From Monilinia fructicola (Eukaryota; Ascomycota; Leotiomycetes; Helotiales; Sclerotiniaceae): DNA of 64,000 nucleotides. A program made the position numbers and the translations under genes. This document shows, piece after piece, positions 23,896 through 34,562 of this stretch (the first letter of the stretch is position 1; every line of letters begins with the position of its first letter). The DNA lies in the NCBI GenBank assembly GCA_008692225.1, contig VICG01000006.1:687501-751500 (forward strand), read 5' to 3'. The notes under the pieces are model-generated. The model was not told the origin of the DNA. It made no database searches and was given only the letters and a program-made list of their open reading frames with translations.

Positions 23896-24141
23896 GATAA
23901 TAAATAATAAATAATAAATAATAAATAATAAATGATAAATAATAAATAATAAATAATAAATAATAAATAATAAAGAATAAATAATGAATAATAAAGAATA
24001 AATATAAAATAATAAATAATAAATAATAAATAATAAATAAATAAATAATAAATAATAAATAATAAATAATAAATAATAAATAATAAATAATAAATAACAA
24101 ATAATAAATAATAAATAATAAATAATAAATAATAAATAATG
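23896..24141. repeat. Heptanucleotide (AATAAAT)n satellite
   Basis: About 245 bases of an imperfect seven-base unit AATAAAT, with occasional unit-length slips and single changes. The period of seven explains the false minus-strand reading frame of repeating LLFIIYY. Confidence 0.9.
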
Positions 24142-24564
24142 AATACTTTATATATCTTATATATAATTAGAAAATATATTAAGAAATATATAAAAACTAC
24201 AAAGCTTCTTTATAAATTCTAGATATCAAATTAAATAGAAAAATATTCAAAAGTAAATTAAATAGAATAAAAAAATAAAGAAAATAAAGAGAATAAAAAG
24301 AACAAAAAAAAGAATAAAAAGAATAAAATAGAATTATTATTAAAAAAAATTATATAAACTAATATTCATTTAAAAATATTATTAAAAAAACTATTATTAA
24401 ATATAAAAAAAAGAAATATAAAAAAGAATATTATTATTAATATACTTAATATAGAATATAATTATATTAAATGTTTCTTTATAATATAAAAGTATTTATT
24501 CTAAATTAAGAAAGTAGAAAATAAATATATAATAATAAAGGATTTTAAAAAATGATTTCTTTCT

Positions 24565-24616
<52 letters not shown>
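24142..24616. repeat. AT-rich low-complexity tract with a terminal (TTA)n array
   Basis: Almost pure A/T with A-rich purine patches (AAAGAATAAAAAG) and a (TTA)n microsatellite at about 24569-24613. No coding potential. Confidence 0.85.
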
Positions 24617-24617
<1 letters not shown>

Positions 24618-24775
24618 ACTAGCACTCGCGGAAAATAAATTTTTAGATTATGGATTCGTAGAATTTTATTAGCCTCGAACGAAGTGAGGATTGGGGGTTT
24701 GGGGGCTAGCCCCCATTAAGTAATAAAATTCGAAGAATCCATAGTCTGAAAATTTATTTTCCGCGAGTGCTAGTA
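24617..24775. mobile_element. TA-flanked foldback element (MITE-like)
   Basis: Inverted arms 24617-24671 and 24721-24775, each about 55 bases, pair with only four or five mismatches, mostly C/T or G/A transitions. Each outer end reads TA then CTAGCACTCGCGG, so the element is bounded by TA on both sides, as after Tc1/mariner-type insertion. The 49-base loop is not AT-rich and itself contains GGGGGCTAGCCCCC and a CCTC...GAGG hairpin. No coding capacity. The element type is inference; a palindromic regulatory structure cannot be excluded. Confidence 0.75.
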
Positions 24776-24898
24776 TAAAAGTTATAAATTTTATAAATTT
24801 ATAAAACGTCGAGTGGATCTATATAAACGTTTTATAATTAATTGTCAGGAAGCAACCCTAGACAAGGGTCACATGACCATTCGAGCTAGTACTTAAGT

Positions 24899-24921
24899 GG
24901 AAAGGATCTTCAATCCTTTCC
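24899..24921. repeat. Perfect short hairpin GGAAAGGAT-cttca-ATCCTTTCC
   Basis: A nine-base perfect stem with a five-base loop in the AT-rich island. No run of T follows directly, and no gene end is adjacent. Confidence 0.6.
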
Positions 24922-25243
24922 TTTTCTCCTTATAAATAACTATCTTATTTTAATTAACCCCTCTGTTTCCTCGTACCTCGTTACATTAATCTTTTTTTAA
25001 AAAAGACGCTTTATAGGTCTATATAAGCTTAGATAAATATTTATTTAACCTATATATCTATATTAATTTAATAAGTATTAATAGACACCTAGATAAGTAT
25101 AAGTATCTTTCTTTTAATATTTAAGAAATACCTACTAGGTAATTTATATACCTAATTAGTACCTAGGTCTATAGGTACTTTATACTCCGCCCTACTTATA
25201 TAACTTATATAGCTTATATAATCTATATAATCTAAATAATCTA

Positions 25244-25494
25244 CTTGGCGTTGTTTTAGATTAATACCGGATTAAAAATCTATAAAATAGTATATCTTTT
25301 AAATTCTTTTTTATATATTATAAAACTTCTATTTTTAAGAATTTAAAAATACTAAACGTTTATTTTTTAACTTAATAATACTATAAAGCATTATTTATAA
25401 TATTTAATTGATTTGTTAATTTATTATAATTTTCTAAAATAAGTTCCTTTTTTAATTAATTTTTAGCCCGACATTGACCTAAAACAACGCCAAG
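25244..25494. mobile_element. Tc1/mariner-type MITE with TA target duplication
   Basis: The left end CTTGGCGTTGTTTTAG (25244-25259) is the exact reverse complement of the right end (25479-25494). TA flanks both sides at 25242-25243 and 25495-25496. Beyond the perfect 16 bases the inverted repeat continues for about 12 more with mostly transition differences. The 251-base body is AT-rich and non-coding, as in a non-autonomous element mobilised by a transposase elsewhere. Confidence 0.85.
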
Positions 25495-25496
25495 TA

Positions 25497-26013
25497 TACA
25501 ATCTAAACAATTTATACGATTTATATGATTTATATACCTTCTATTACAACTTATAGAGTATAAAACTTATGAAACTTATATAATTCATATATCCACGGAT
25601 AGCTTATATAATCTATGTGGAATCCTTCCACTGAAGAGCCAGTCTAGCTCGCGAACTGGCGCGTCAAATTTCTCTCGAAGCCAATGAAATTTCTCATATA
25701 AATCCACCCCCACATCAATACTATTCATACTCATTCATTATTACTCCGTACAGTACACAAGAATCAAAACCACTTTATCTTCCTCGCGCTCAAGACACGA
25801 AAGACACGTCGACCTCACCCCTGCTTAGATATTTCGGCGCGTCCCCTTATCGTCATTGATCTGAGTATTATTGTACGGTGAATGCGCTCGGTGACGACCG
25901 AATTGGTAGGGCACTTAATCTTACGATCCCATCACCATCGGTGACGCGATTTGCCTTGGGACTAATACCTATCGCCGCAACATCTTCCGATATTGAAGAC
26001 CTTTACTTATCCT
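25497..26013 (+). promoter_or_regulatory. Promoter region of the Mbp1-type gene
   Basis: Contains CACGAAA, the yeast Swi4/Swi6 cell-cycle box sequence, at 25796-25802 and two GGCGCGTC sites at 25658-25665 and 25836-25843 that resemble Mlu I cell-cycle boxes. Presence is seen; function is inference from yeast SBF/MBF. Confidence 0.5.
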
Positions 26014-28739
26014 ATGGCAGCTGCGACAATTACAACGAACTCGCAACCTTTCGCGACTACCTCGGAATCAAAAAGAAACCGTCTGCCACCAAATCCATAT
26101 TCTACAAGCAACAGCGCATACGACGGTGGTCAAGGAACGACTCGATTTCATAGCAAAATGTCACTCAGTATGAGCCAAGGATCACAGCCTGGTGGTTTGA
26201 TGATGCAACCAGGAGGTCCCTTTCGTCAATATGACTCCATGGGCGGCATGAATCGCAGAGATGCAGCACCTCAGATCTACTCGGTATGCTCTTGCGGGAT
26301 CCATTGAGTACCAAGCTGTTACTAATTTTGACAGGCCGTATATTCTGGTGTCGATGTTTATGAAATGGAAATCAATCGTATTGCGGTCATGCGAAGACGA
26401 AAAGATAGTTGGCTCAATGCTACTCAGATATTGAAAGTAGCAGGAATCGAGAAAGGGAAGCGAACGAAGATCCTTGAAAAGGAGATCTTGATTGGAGATC
26501 ACGAGAAAGTTCAAGGTGGATATGGAAAGTATCAAGGAACCTGGATCACATTCGAACGAGGGGTCGAATTTTGCAAGCAGTACGGCGTTGAAGAAATTCT
26601 ACGGCCATTGTTGAGCTATGACATGGGTCAAGATGGAGGAATTGCAGGACAAGGTGGACTTGATACACCAACGAAGGAGCAAGCCATGGCTGCACAACGA
26701 AAAAGACTTTATAATTCAGGAGCTGAAAATCGTAACATTGGACAATCTGGAACCTTTTTTAAGAATATTTCGAACAACGCTTCCCTTGCCGTAGCTGCAA
26801 TTAGCAAAGCCCGATTTGACTCACCTGTTCCTAGGAATCGAAATGGTAGTGCTCGACCTCCCAGTTTCAGTAGGCAATCATCACAACAACATCAAATGGG
26901 TAGTCAAGAGACTGCATTCCCAGGCAACTCGCAACAAAGTATGCAAAGTTTTGTTTCCAATGATGGATTGACAAATGGAGATTCAGCTTACGCAACTCAA
27001 TCTCAGTTTCAATTCTCACACACTGGGAGAGAGGATGGAGATTTCCAGGAGCCACCACGAAAGAGACGAAGAGAATCTCCTGAGCCTCCGAATGATAGCC
27101 AGCAGTCAATGAACGGTGGCTTCTATGGAAATTCCATGCGAGAGCTATCCCCAACCGAGCCTAATGATTCTTTCTTCTATCGTCAACAGCCAAACCTATC
27201 TCAGGAGGAAGCTCCAGTACCATTGCCACCTCTAACCGAAGGTCAGCATAATGGGAAGAAAGGCCTGACTCTTTTATCACTTTTTCACAACGAAAACTCC
27301 TACTTGGGTACAAACGAATACAACGACCAGGAAGCTTTTCGCACGATGTCAGGTGTAGAACTTGATATTCCCATAGACAAATCAGCCAATACTGCTGTTC
27401 ATTGGGCTGCTACTCTTGCAAGGTTACCTGTTTTACAAAAGCTCATTCAATGCGGCGCAAGCATATATCGAGTTAATCTCAGAGGAGAGACTGCACTGAT
27501 GAGAGCATGTTGTGTAGCTAATAATTTGGATCAGGGGAGTTTTCCGGATCTACTTGAGTTGCTTGGCAACACTATTGGCTTCCAGGATAATCGTGGCCGA
27601 ACAGTTTTACATCACATAGCTGTCACATCGGCTGTCAAAGGTCGCAGTCCTGCAAGCAAGTACTATCTTGAATCACTTCTCGAATTTGTCGTTAGGAAAG
27701 GTCGTTCATTTAATGGTCAACAACCATTGAACAATGAGCCTGTCAATCCCCACTCTATGGATATTGGTCGATTTATGTCTGAGATGGTAAATGCACAGGA
27801 TAATTCAGGTGACACTGCTCTTAACATTGCAGCTAGAGTTGGTAACAAAAGCATTATCTCTCAACTTGTTGAAGTCGGAGCAGACCCTGAAATTCAAAAT
27901 AATTCCAAACTATGTCCGTCGGATTTTATTGGAGGCTTAGGAAATTCGGGGGATCGGTTGGGTTTTGCAAGTCCTGACAAGAGAGGAAATAAAGCCACAC
28001 GAGAGACAAGTGGTGAAATAATTGACTGTAAGATTATGTCCACCGTCTTTGAATATATTCTAATACCTTTCTAGCCATAAATGCAGCTCTTCAATTGAGC
28101 CTTGAAGAGTTTGGAAAGGAAGTAGAAGCTAAACAAGCTCAAATTGATTCTATCCATGCCAAACTTCGCGAAGCATCCGCGAATTTAGGAGAAGAACGAC
28201 GTGCTATGGAAGCAAAACAAGAACGCAATAGACAACGTGAAGAACGTGATCTCAAGATTGCAAATCTTACTCGCGCTGCGGAAGAGGAAAGCATGAAATT
28301 ACTTCTACTACAACAAGAATTTAATCAACCAACTTCTGATCTCGACCTCGAAATGCATCTAGGCGATGCTGATAAGTCTCTTTCCGTTCCACCTATCCCT
28401 GCAAATATCAATACAACCCCTACTCGAAATTCGAATCATAAATATGATCATGCCCAGAGACAATTACTACTTCAACAATTACCGTCAACGCATATACTTC
28501 AAGCGCGAATCAATGCATACAAGGCTAATAATGATGCACTGGAAAGAGACGTACAAGATTTGAAGAGTAAAGATACGGGTAGGATAGCAAAGTATAAGAA
28601 AATTATCAGTCTATGTACGGGTGTAGATGTTTCAAAGGTCGATGGTGTTATTGAAGGATTGGCACGTGCAGTTGAGAGTGAAAGTGATGTTGATTTAAAC
28701 CGAGTCAGAGAATTCTTGACACGCGTTGAGGGAGTTTGA
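26014..28739 (+). CDS. mbp1: APSES-type G1/S transcription factor, Mbp1/Res homologue
   Basis: Three exons, 26014-26283, 26335-28027 and 28075-28739, give about 875 residues. Seen: an N-terminal APSES/KilA-N DNA-binding domain (YSGVDVYEMEINRIAVMRRR, DSWLNATQILKVAG, YGKYQGTWITFERG), a basic nuclear-signal-like PPRKRRRESPEP, a central ankyrin region (TAVHWAATLARLPVLQKLIQ, NLRGETALMRACC, GRTVLHHIAV, GDTALNIAARVGNKSIISQL), and a C-terminal coiled coil (KEVEAKQAQIDSIHAKLREA) used for pairing with Swi6. Known: Mbp1-type factors with Swi6 form MBF/SBF and drive S-phase genes. Start MAAATITTNSQ was chosen over an upstream MKTFTYP because it directly precedes the conserved N-terminus; both are in frame. 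Intact. Confidence 0.93.
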
Positions 28740-29926
28740 TTTGGACTATTTTTGGGAGAGTCAAGGCGTGGAGTATTGTGGAAAAGGTACTTGAAAGGCG
28801 TGAGGGAAAGAGTGCATATATGGTTTTTTGCGAGCATAGTTTGCATGGTCGGCGTTGTGGGCATTACCCATGTGGATATGATGATATGCAATTGGTATGA
28901 ACAGTTATACTCCATCTATTTGTTGTATATAGATATTGGAGAGATGGATCAAACAGCGCTTAGTTTGGAAGCGTGTTCCTACTGTAGCTTTAGTTATACG
29001 GTAGTAGTGGAATAGTTGGCGGAAACCTGACTAATTACATGGAGATATCAATCCATTAATTTCTTCTATTCTAATCTTGTTCTTGTTTTTACTGTCACTC
29101 GAGTACGTCGGGCTGGGGTTGATTAGACATATGACGAAACAAATCAGGAAAGGAGAAGCCTTTCCTTCCCCTTGTTGCTTAGCTATTTCAAATGCCCAAG
29201 ATTCTCTTTGGCACGCTTCTCCTTTTTCTTTGCGTGAACGCCATCTTGTTCAACGTCTCAATTCTATCAGCTGTCATGGATTAATGGAAATGATTTTATC
29301 CCTCTTTGTTTTTTACTCTGCATTGAGCTGCCCCGAGATCTATTTCGCATATTCTTCCTTAAGGCACTCCGCATAAGCTCTTTTTTAAGAGCGGGAATTG
29401 CCCATGGAAAGCTGGAGGATTATTCTGTGCTCTGAGCATGATATAGGTGGTCTTGAATGGCAGAGCTGCCTAGAAATGATGACTATTTTCGGATTAGAGA
29501 TTATGGACTTAGAAGATATAGTAAGAATATTGGTCGAGGTGCATCATTCCTTTCTAGGAAAGCTCTAACTCGGTAAGGCCAGAGTAAAGATTCTTCCTGG
29601 ATCATCTTCGGTGCCCGCATAAGATTTTGGGCTATTCGACTTGATACTAAGTTGACATCTTGAAGTCAAGTTCGTAAATAGGTAATCAAAACGACGATAT
29701 TGAATTCCATTTGGCTGTCAGACGCTGCATTTTAAAATTGGTATGGAGGGAACAGCAAGCATGTGAAATTGACGAGGTTCATTGCTTTTTAATAGGTCCA
29801 TTGGCCATATGTCATAAAGCTAGTCTGTTCTGAAAACTTTTAACACTTGAGTTATTTCAACTATTTATCAGCAATCTCCCTCTCGAGACTTGTTCATTCT
29901 CGCCCTTTGATTTTGGCCCCAAAGAT
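28740..29926. other. Intergenic; no supported gene
   Basis: Plus-strand frames at 28752-29015 and 29077-29376 contain no known domain. On the minus strand near 29160-29250 a short basic reading (QDGVHAKKKEKRAKENLG) may be coincidence or a small unrecognised exon. Confidence 0.35.
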
Positions 29927-30646
29927 CTAAAGAGAGGTATTAAATTGTACAACGGTAGATTGAACATCACCCAACTTCTCAAGATGTTCTTTCAAACTAG
30001 CTGCCCTTTCCAATGCCCTCTCTCGTTGCTATTGATGTCAGATATTGTTCCTCAGTTTCTTAGAGACTTACCTCTAGTCCACTCCAGCCAATCATTCCTA
30101 AGAACAATCTCTCCGGCAAGTTGACGCTAATACCACTCAAAACTTTAACGTCTCCTAATACGTTTACCAAATCATGCCACGATGATTTGGCTGCTGCTTC
30201 TTTTGTGGAATCATCACCAATGTTGATTCGAAAGGCCTCGGTGATTGGTGATGCGAAAATATCTCTTGGTGAGGTATCAGTCTCATATACTTCTGGACTC
30301 GGTGGAGCAGCTATATATGGCTTTGTTATTGGACCGAAATCTTGGAACCCTTTACTCTGGACAATTTCGTAGAAGTATTTCGGGTCCTTCCACTCTATGA
30401 CATATTAGCGCGACTTTCGCCATCGACTCACTTATCAAACAACTCACCAACACCTAGGACCGGATGGAAGTCCAACTCTGGTACAGCCTCATTATTCTCA
30501 GTCAGCGTATGACCGCTCGCCTTGAGTATGAAACCAGGAGCTGGAGTTAAAACAGATGTAAGCGCTGGAAGAATAATGTTATGAAAAGCATCACGTGCTT
30601 CACTCGATTGAATCAATTGTGGTATCACGAGTTCTGTGAAAGGCAT
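29927..30646 (-). CDS. Small conserved fungal protein, possible dimeric alpha/beta-barrel (ABM-like)
   Basis: Three exons on the minus strand: MPFTELVIPQLIQSSEARDA at 30646, ending at GVGELFDK; a second from KDPKYFYEIVQSKGFQDFGP through SWHDLVNVLGDVKVLSGISV and PERLFLGMIGWSGLE; and a third, RERALERAASLKEHLEKLGD, to a stop at 29927. Splice sites are canonical (GTAAGT ... ATAG for the last intron). The length, about 190 residues, the W-E/S-xx-H/D and LGDV elements resemble antibiotic-biosynthesis-monooxygenase or EthD-like dimeric barrels, but no catalytic residues can be assigned. It is divergent from a Zn2Cys6 regulator across about 500 bases. Confidence 0.6.
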
Positions 30647-31149
30647 CTTGGTAATTGGTAATGAATCTTGGGGATGAAAGGTATCTGTGTTTTACTTGTG
30701 GACTGAAGAATAGAAGAAATACATAGTTGATTTGGAAATCAGATGGGGAGAATATATACCACATTATACGTAGCATACTTCGCTTACGTTCGACTCATGA
30801 GCCATCTTCAAAATTACAAATACAATATCTCATGCAAACTTCAAGCATTTCCTAACTACACCTCCGATACAAACTTCATGAAAGGATCGAGACTTGATTG
30901 CTTACCACCGAGATATTGAGTAAGCAGTCGGAACCCCACTCCAGATCTCACGTAAGGTTATGACAGTGGAACTCCGCCAAACAAAGTTCTTGGCCCGTCA
31001 TTGCGGTATGCTCCTTCCTGTCAATGACCGTTTGAACTGAAGAATTCTTCATTTCAAGCTTTACCATTGAAAGGCATTGGAGTGGAACTCCCCATTATAC
31101 TCAATACTTCAACTGCATTCTTGATAGGAAGCACTATCAAAGGAAAAGC
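30647..31149. promoter_or_regulatory. Divergent promoter region, barrel protein / Zn2Cys6 regulator
   Basis: A 503-base gap between two divergent starts. No clear CGG-N-CCG palindrome was identified by eye. Confidence 0.4.
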
Positions 31150-32611
31150 ATGATGAATACAGTTTTTGTCCATCAAAGCAAGACACGACAGAAGGCTTGT
31201 GCAGGATGCGTTAAAGCAAAACGGAGATGTGATTTGTTGTTACCATCTTGTTCTAGATGCAACATCAAAAAACAGGACTGTGTCTACGTAGGTGATAACT
31301 GATTTCCACCAGCCCTAACGTCCTTATGAGCCAGAAATGCTCAGATTATGAATATAGGTGAATGATATATTACAAAATAAACAAGAGAGATCTTCAAAAG
31401 GCTCTCAATTGATGACAGGCCCTGGAGAAGCCATTGCGGTAGCACAACCTCCCATTTATCCAGATGGGCTTCGCCATGATTCTCAAGCCTACGATAGCAC
31501 CGGCATACCAATCTTGGACTATCATAATCGGCAGCTTGACCTGGGATTCACATCGTGGAACTCCGACTTTTCATATTCTCAATCTGATCAACCACTTCTC
31601 ACCATCAATACCCTTGAATTACTTGATCCTCAAATCTTTTCTGGCCCAATGGGCTCACTTCCATCACCCTACGCATCTCTCCAATATCCCCTCCGCAACA
31701 CCCTCAGCTCCATTCAAATCAAATACATTGTGACTAAATTGAAGTCATTCGTCTCAGCTTTCGCCTCCCACTCTCACAATTCCTTCATCCACCCACTCTC
31801 ATCGTCTACTTCCACCCAACCTCTCCCCTCGTCATATACTGACGCCCTATCTGTATGCGCACTCCATACTCTAAAATCTCCTCAAACCTTCTCCATCCTC
31901 GATAGTAAGCTCTCTAATCTCATTTCCTCGAGTGAAAGAGATTATTGGGGTTCTTATGAATGGCTTCTCGCTGTTCAAGTACTCATACTCTACCAAATTA
32001 TCCGTCTATGGTCTTCTAATGAAAGACAAAAGCTAAATGCCGAGAGACATATTCAGTTGTTGATGCAATGGACAAACCAACTACAAAAAGAGTATGTAGA
32101 ATTGTTAGCACAAGGGATAGATACCGGACTAGCGGCAGTCAATATTGGTGGAAAGAAAGAGTTACAAAATTACAAGAGATGGATATTTTTGGAGAGTATA
32201 AGACGTACAGTTATGATTAGTGTTGTGCTACAATGCTTATACGGCGGGTTTAAGAATGGGTATATCGGAGAATTACTACCTCTCCTGTTTGGCCTACCTG
32301 TTAGTGTGGGTGGAGGACGAGCATGGGACGCTCTGGGTGGGAGAATCAATGATGAACAGGGTAATTTCGAAGGCCAAGTTGATGTTAATGTTGAGGTTGG
32401 GGAGGTATATACATATGAATACTGGAGTGAGGGCTGGACACTTGGAATTATGGATGGAGGGGAGAGAGAACAGGATATCTATGAAAGGATGCTATTGGTA
32501 GCATGTCCCCAGACAGGAGCGTCAGAAAAATGGGGAAAAGATATTGAGATAGCAGCTGGAGACTTGGGAACGAAGATGGGGAGCACCTCTGATGAGAATT
32601 GCCCTATTTAG
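31150..32611 (+). CDS. Zn2Cys6 fungal transcription regulator
   Basis: Two exons, 31150-31287 and 31358-32611, give 463 residues. Seen: the binuclear zinc cluster right at the N-terminus, CAGCVKAKRRCDLLLPSCSR then CNIKKQDC, spacing C-x2-C-x6-C-x6-C-x2-C-x6-C, binding two zinc ions and CGG-type half sites. The middle is low-complexity Ser/Pro-rich, then a helical region with YEWLLAVQVLILYQIIRLWS and RRTVMISVVLQCLYGGFKNG, characteristic of the reduced fungal-specific transcription-factor region. Neighbour: it is divergent from the ABM-like gene, which it could control, as regulators often do in fungi; no binding site proves this. Intact frame. Confidence 0.9.
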
Positions 32612-33164
32612 AAGTCCAGTATTTGATCTGGGTTGAAAATGGGGCATTCTAAAACGGCATTGTCTGATATGGGCGTCTAGGTAAGTGTACTGATGATCAC
32701 ACAGCCTTTTTTGTTCAACTGTATATCATTACAGCACTAAAAAACCATCAGATCTCACCAATGCATAATTGATCGGATTTAAAAGCTTCAGTAACTTTGA
32801 ATCTTCAAAGAGTCACTCTCCACTCCAGCTCCAAGGAAAGATATCACTGCTGCTATGGATTACCAAAAATTTGAGGTTATGCATGGCTTATATATGGAGC
32901 GAACTCGCTGTAATATGTTTAGTTGTAGAATAATTTTCTTCAAACTGGTAATATCCTTTCTCATCGGTGCATAGTCTCATAAATTGATCCAAAAGTACTT
33001 TCAGTCTTCTGTCATGGTCATATAAAGGCAAGAAATGAAGATATACTTTGTGTATCGAATGGCCTTCATATCGTTTTCCTGAAAATTCATATCTCGATCG
33101 AATTGAGAAACGCAACTAAAATCAGGCAATTCAACCCTCAAAACAAGTTGAAACTTGTCTACTA
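32612..33164. other. Intergenic; no gene seen
   Basis: AT-rich interval between convergent gene ends; a 75-codon minus frame (32888-33115) is unsupported. Confidence 0.4.
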
Positions 33165-34562
33165 TTAATCAAAAATTCCATCTTCACTCCTCTCCCTTTC
33201 CTCTGCTTCTCTAGCCCTCCTTCTTCTTTCCACACTCCCCATCTCTTCCAGCCTCCCACTCCCCTTCCACCCTTTTTTCCTCATCCACACACCTGCCTCC
33301 TTTGCCGCCTCATTCACCTGCTCCTCCCACCCCAGCCACCCTCCCATCAACAATATATCATGTGGTGCATCATCTACCTCATACAACCCTACTTTGTTCC
33401 CTTCAACTCCTCCCATCTTCCCCGCGAACCCTACTATTGTATCATTCAACACTTCACCTTTACCTACCATCATCCATATTGCCACATTCGTCCTGAAAGG
33501 ATGCCTCAACGGTGAGATATAAGGGCTCTTAATCAACCTCTCTCGCTCCCTATAAAAAGAAGCCGAAGTTCCCTCACTCCCCACCCCATCCTCCGCCGGG
33601 TACGGACCTAGATATTCCGCGACCATCCATTCCACAAACCCTCCATCCAGATAATCCGTCTCAAAATTTCTATGCCCATGAATCTCCCCTTTCGTCAACC
33701 CAGCCAAATCAACGCACGGGCTCCAAAGCGTACACCCCATCGGCATCCCCAACCCCCTCACATCCACGCTAGCCAATCCCGCTTCCCCTATCCACCTCAC
33801 CAGCCCAATAGCTATATTCCCACCCGTTCCATCGCCGGAGATCATGATATTACTGGCTTGAAAGCCCACCGCATCGATCAACCATACGTATACCGTAACG
33901 GCATCTTGTAACGCGGCTGGAAAATATCCCTTTCTCCTCCCTCCCTTGCCGTTTCCACCGGCTAATCTATATTGAGGGAAAAACGCATAATCCCCTAAAT
34001 GTCTCCCCAATACCCGGGCAGCAAAACCGCACGTTTTGCCTCTTCCATCCCCGTACATAAATGCTCCGCCGTGGAAATGTAGGATGATGGTGCTGTCGGG
34101 TGACAGTGGGAGGGGTGGAGGAGAGGGGTAAAAGGTACCGCCGATTGGAACGGGTGTTATGGTATTAGGTCTTATCGCGAGGGTGGACGAAGAGCCGAGA
34201 CTATAGAGGCCCGGACGATGAGAAGGCGGGATCAGGACAAAACGTTCATGTTCGGCATGAGGGAGGAGGGAGAGAGGAGATGAGAGGTGGTGGGTAGTGA
34301 ACAGGTGGTGGAGAAGGGAACGGAGCAAAGTTCTACGGAGGGATTGGTGGTGTGTGTCATGAGGGGAGGGACGATATGTTTGGGGAATGTATTGGAGGGA
34401 TTTTAACAGGGCTTGGAGGGTGAGACGGAGCAGCACGATGGGGATGTAGAGGGTTTTGAGAGGCTGATGGGAGCGGATTGGTGGAGTTGGTGGATCCATT
34501 CTTTTATGTATATAAGGACGAGTTAAGCTTTTGAGACAAGAACAGAAAAAACAGGAAATCAT
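33165..34562 (-). CDS. Alpha/beta-hydrolase fold 3 protein lacking the nucleophile serine
   Basis: Single exon, 465 residues. Seen: an N-terminal hydrophobic stretch (LYIPIVLLRLTLQALL), the oxyanion-hole motif HFHGGAFMYG, DYAFFPQYRLAG, a helix, and the nucleophile elbow ISGDGTGGNIAIG. In the hormone-sensitive-lipase-like family this reads GDSAGG; the serine is Gly here. The later acid/base part is present with DAPHDILLMGG, giving the histidine. Known: Ser-Asp-His hydrolyse esters. With Gly in place of Ser the protein is expected to be inactive as an esterase and may be a pseudoenzyme. The frame is open and codon use is normal, so it is not obviously a pseudogene. An internal start at 34499 (MDPPTPPIRS) would remove a 21-residue leader. 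Confidence 0.8.
   Translation of the reverse strand: MISCFFCSCLKSLTRPYIHKRMDPPTPPIRSHQPLKTLYIPIVLLRLTLQALLKSLQYIPQTYRPSPHDTHHQSLRRTLLRSLLHHLFTTHHLSSPLSLLPHAEHERFVLIPPSHRPGLYSLGSSSTLAIRPNTITPVPIGGTFYPSPPPLPLSPDSTIILHFHGGAFMYGDGRGKTCGFAARVLGRHLGDYAFFPQYRLAGGNGKGGRRKGYFPAALQDAVTVYVWLIDAVGFQASNIMISGDGTGGNIAIGLVRWIGEAGLASVDVRGLGMPMGCTLWSPCVDLAGLTKGEIHGHRNFETDYLDGGFVEWMVAEYLGPYPAEDGVGSEGTSASFYRERERLIKSPYISPLRHPFRTNVAIWMMVGKGEVLNDTIVGFAGKMGGVEGNKVGLYEVDDAPHDILLMGGWLGWEEQVNEAAKEAGVWMRKKGWKGSGRLEEMGSVERRRRAREAEERERSEDGIFD

Noticed and set aside
23888..24100. Minus-strand hydrophobic frame with repeating LLFIIYY
   Set aside because: It is an artefact of the (AATAAAT)n heptamer, whose period of seven gives a seven-residue repeat.
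23747..24141. CRISPR-like array
   Set aside because: Units are contiguous without unique spacers, and the genome is eukaryotic.
24899..24921. Hairpin as a transcription terminator
   Set aside because: Intrinsic terminators of this kind are bacterial; no gene end is adjacent and no T-run follows.
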